DNA from: Ramlibacter ginsenosidimutans
GTDB taxonomy: Bacteria > Pseudomonadota > Gammaproteobacteria > Burkholderiales > Burkholderiaceae_C
Reading direction: 5' to 3'
Assembly (NCBI RefSeq): GCF_016654015.1
Contig: NZ_JAEPWM010000001.1
Span: 248,001 to 312,000 of the forward strand
Length of the DNA: 64,000 bases
Positions within the stretch are counted from its first letter, which is position 1. Every line of letters begins with the position of its first letter. The notes under the pieces are model-generated. The model was not told the DNA's origin. It ran no database searches and worked only from the letters and a program-made list of their open reading frames with translations. Positions 63,803 through 64,000 of the stretch are shown piece after piece. Position numbers and translations under genes: made by a program.

Positions 63803-64000
63803 AGCAGCACCATGCGCTGCATCGTCCAGTACGCACCGAGCGACCCGACGACATAGCCAGGCAGCAACTGCACCCAGCGGGGCCAGACGATCTGGAGCTG
63901 GGAGAACGCGCGCTCCAGCAGCAGCACCAGGAGGACGAAAGCGAGCTGTCCGGCCTCGACGCCCACATTGAACAGCAGCAGGGCGAGCGGAATTTCGGAG
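63799..64000 (-). CDS. Partial gene: HupE/UreJ-like membrane protein (3), C-terminal part
   Basis: The reading frame runs in from beyond the window edge and ends at the stop 63801-63799. The visible 66 residues include PLALLLFNVGVEAGQLAFV and LLERAFSQLQIVWPRW, with two membrane segments. FNVGVEAGQ is a signature of a different HupE/UreJ branch (HupE/UreJ_2). It overlaps the downstream hupE-like gene by four bases, so the three form one operon. The N-terminus and any signal peptide lie outside the window. Confidence 0.75.
   Translation of the reverse strand, partial: SEIPLALLLFNVGVEAGQLAFVLLVLLLERAFSQLQIVWPRWVQLLPGYVVGSLGAYWTMQRMVLL

Overview
The window is GC-rich, densely coded DNA of a proteobacterium, most likely a betaproteobacterium of the Burkholderiales (Comamonadaceae-like, for example Ramlibacter or Variovorax). 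The main evidence is four separate Bug/TctC-type periplasmic binding proteins sitting beside sugar-acid enzymes and LysR regulators, the short intergenic spaces, and the many ATGA/TGATG start-stop overlaps. The genus is an inference. I see no rRNA, tRNA, CRISPR array, insertion sequence or phage gene. It reads as ordinary chromosome.

Layout. 1-8 kb: an M20 amidohydrolase, a GH15 glucoamylase, a YCII protein and an MFS exporter, then an esterase/ring-cleavage dioxygenase pair divergent from a LysR gene. 8-18.5 kb: a sugar-acid/carboxylate block in which three Bug binding-protein genes each directly precede an enzyme (isocitrate-lyase-family lyase, arabonate-type dehydratase, altronate/galactarate-type dehydratase), plus a DapA-family aldolase, a LysR regulator and a fourth Bug gene. 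It contains a clean palindromic operator and a REP-like repeat pair. 18.5-24 kb: RarD-type permease, VOC protein, AraC regulator, a lipoprotein with a ceramidase-like domain and a PKD domain, and a small membrane protein. 24-31 kb: a complete peptide-type ABC transporter operon ending in an M20 peptidase. 31-36 kb: small stress or unknown proteins, an amidase, a histidine/tryptophan repeat protein and a beta-propeller protein.

36-45 kb is a metal-homeostasis region. It holds ChrA chromate transporter, a SemiSWEET-like protein, a yybP-ykoY manganese riboswitch in front of a GDT1-type Mn exporter, the copper operon copA-copB-copC behind a MerR/CueR-type 19-bp-spacer promoter, a divergent copper P-type ATPase, and an ECF sigma/anti-sigma pair. 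45.8-53.7 kb is one long operon combining a polyamine-type ABC transporter, two metal-dependent amidohydrolases and a CobW-family metallochaperone GTPase; this is the least familiar system here. 53.8-56 kb: D-tartrate dehydratase with a divergent LysR regulator. 56-64 kb: a DUF3047 protein, a sorbosone-dehydrogenase-like protein, a bactofilin, a 2OG-Fe(II) oxygenase-like protein, envelope proteins of unknown role, and three overlapping HupE/UreJ-like membrane genes, the last cut by the window edge.

Throughout, starts were chosen by ribosome-binding-site spacing and family length. All functions are read from motifs and remembered family features, with no database search.
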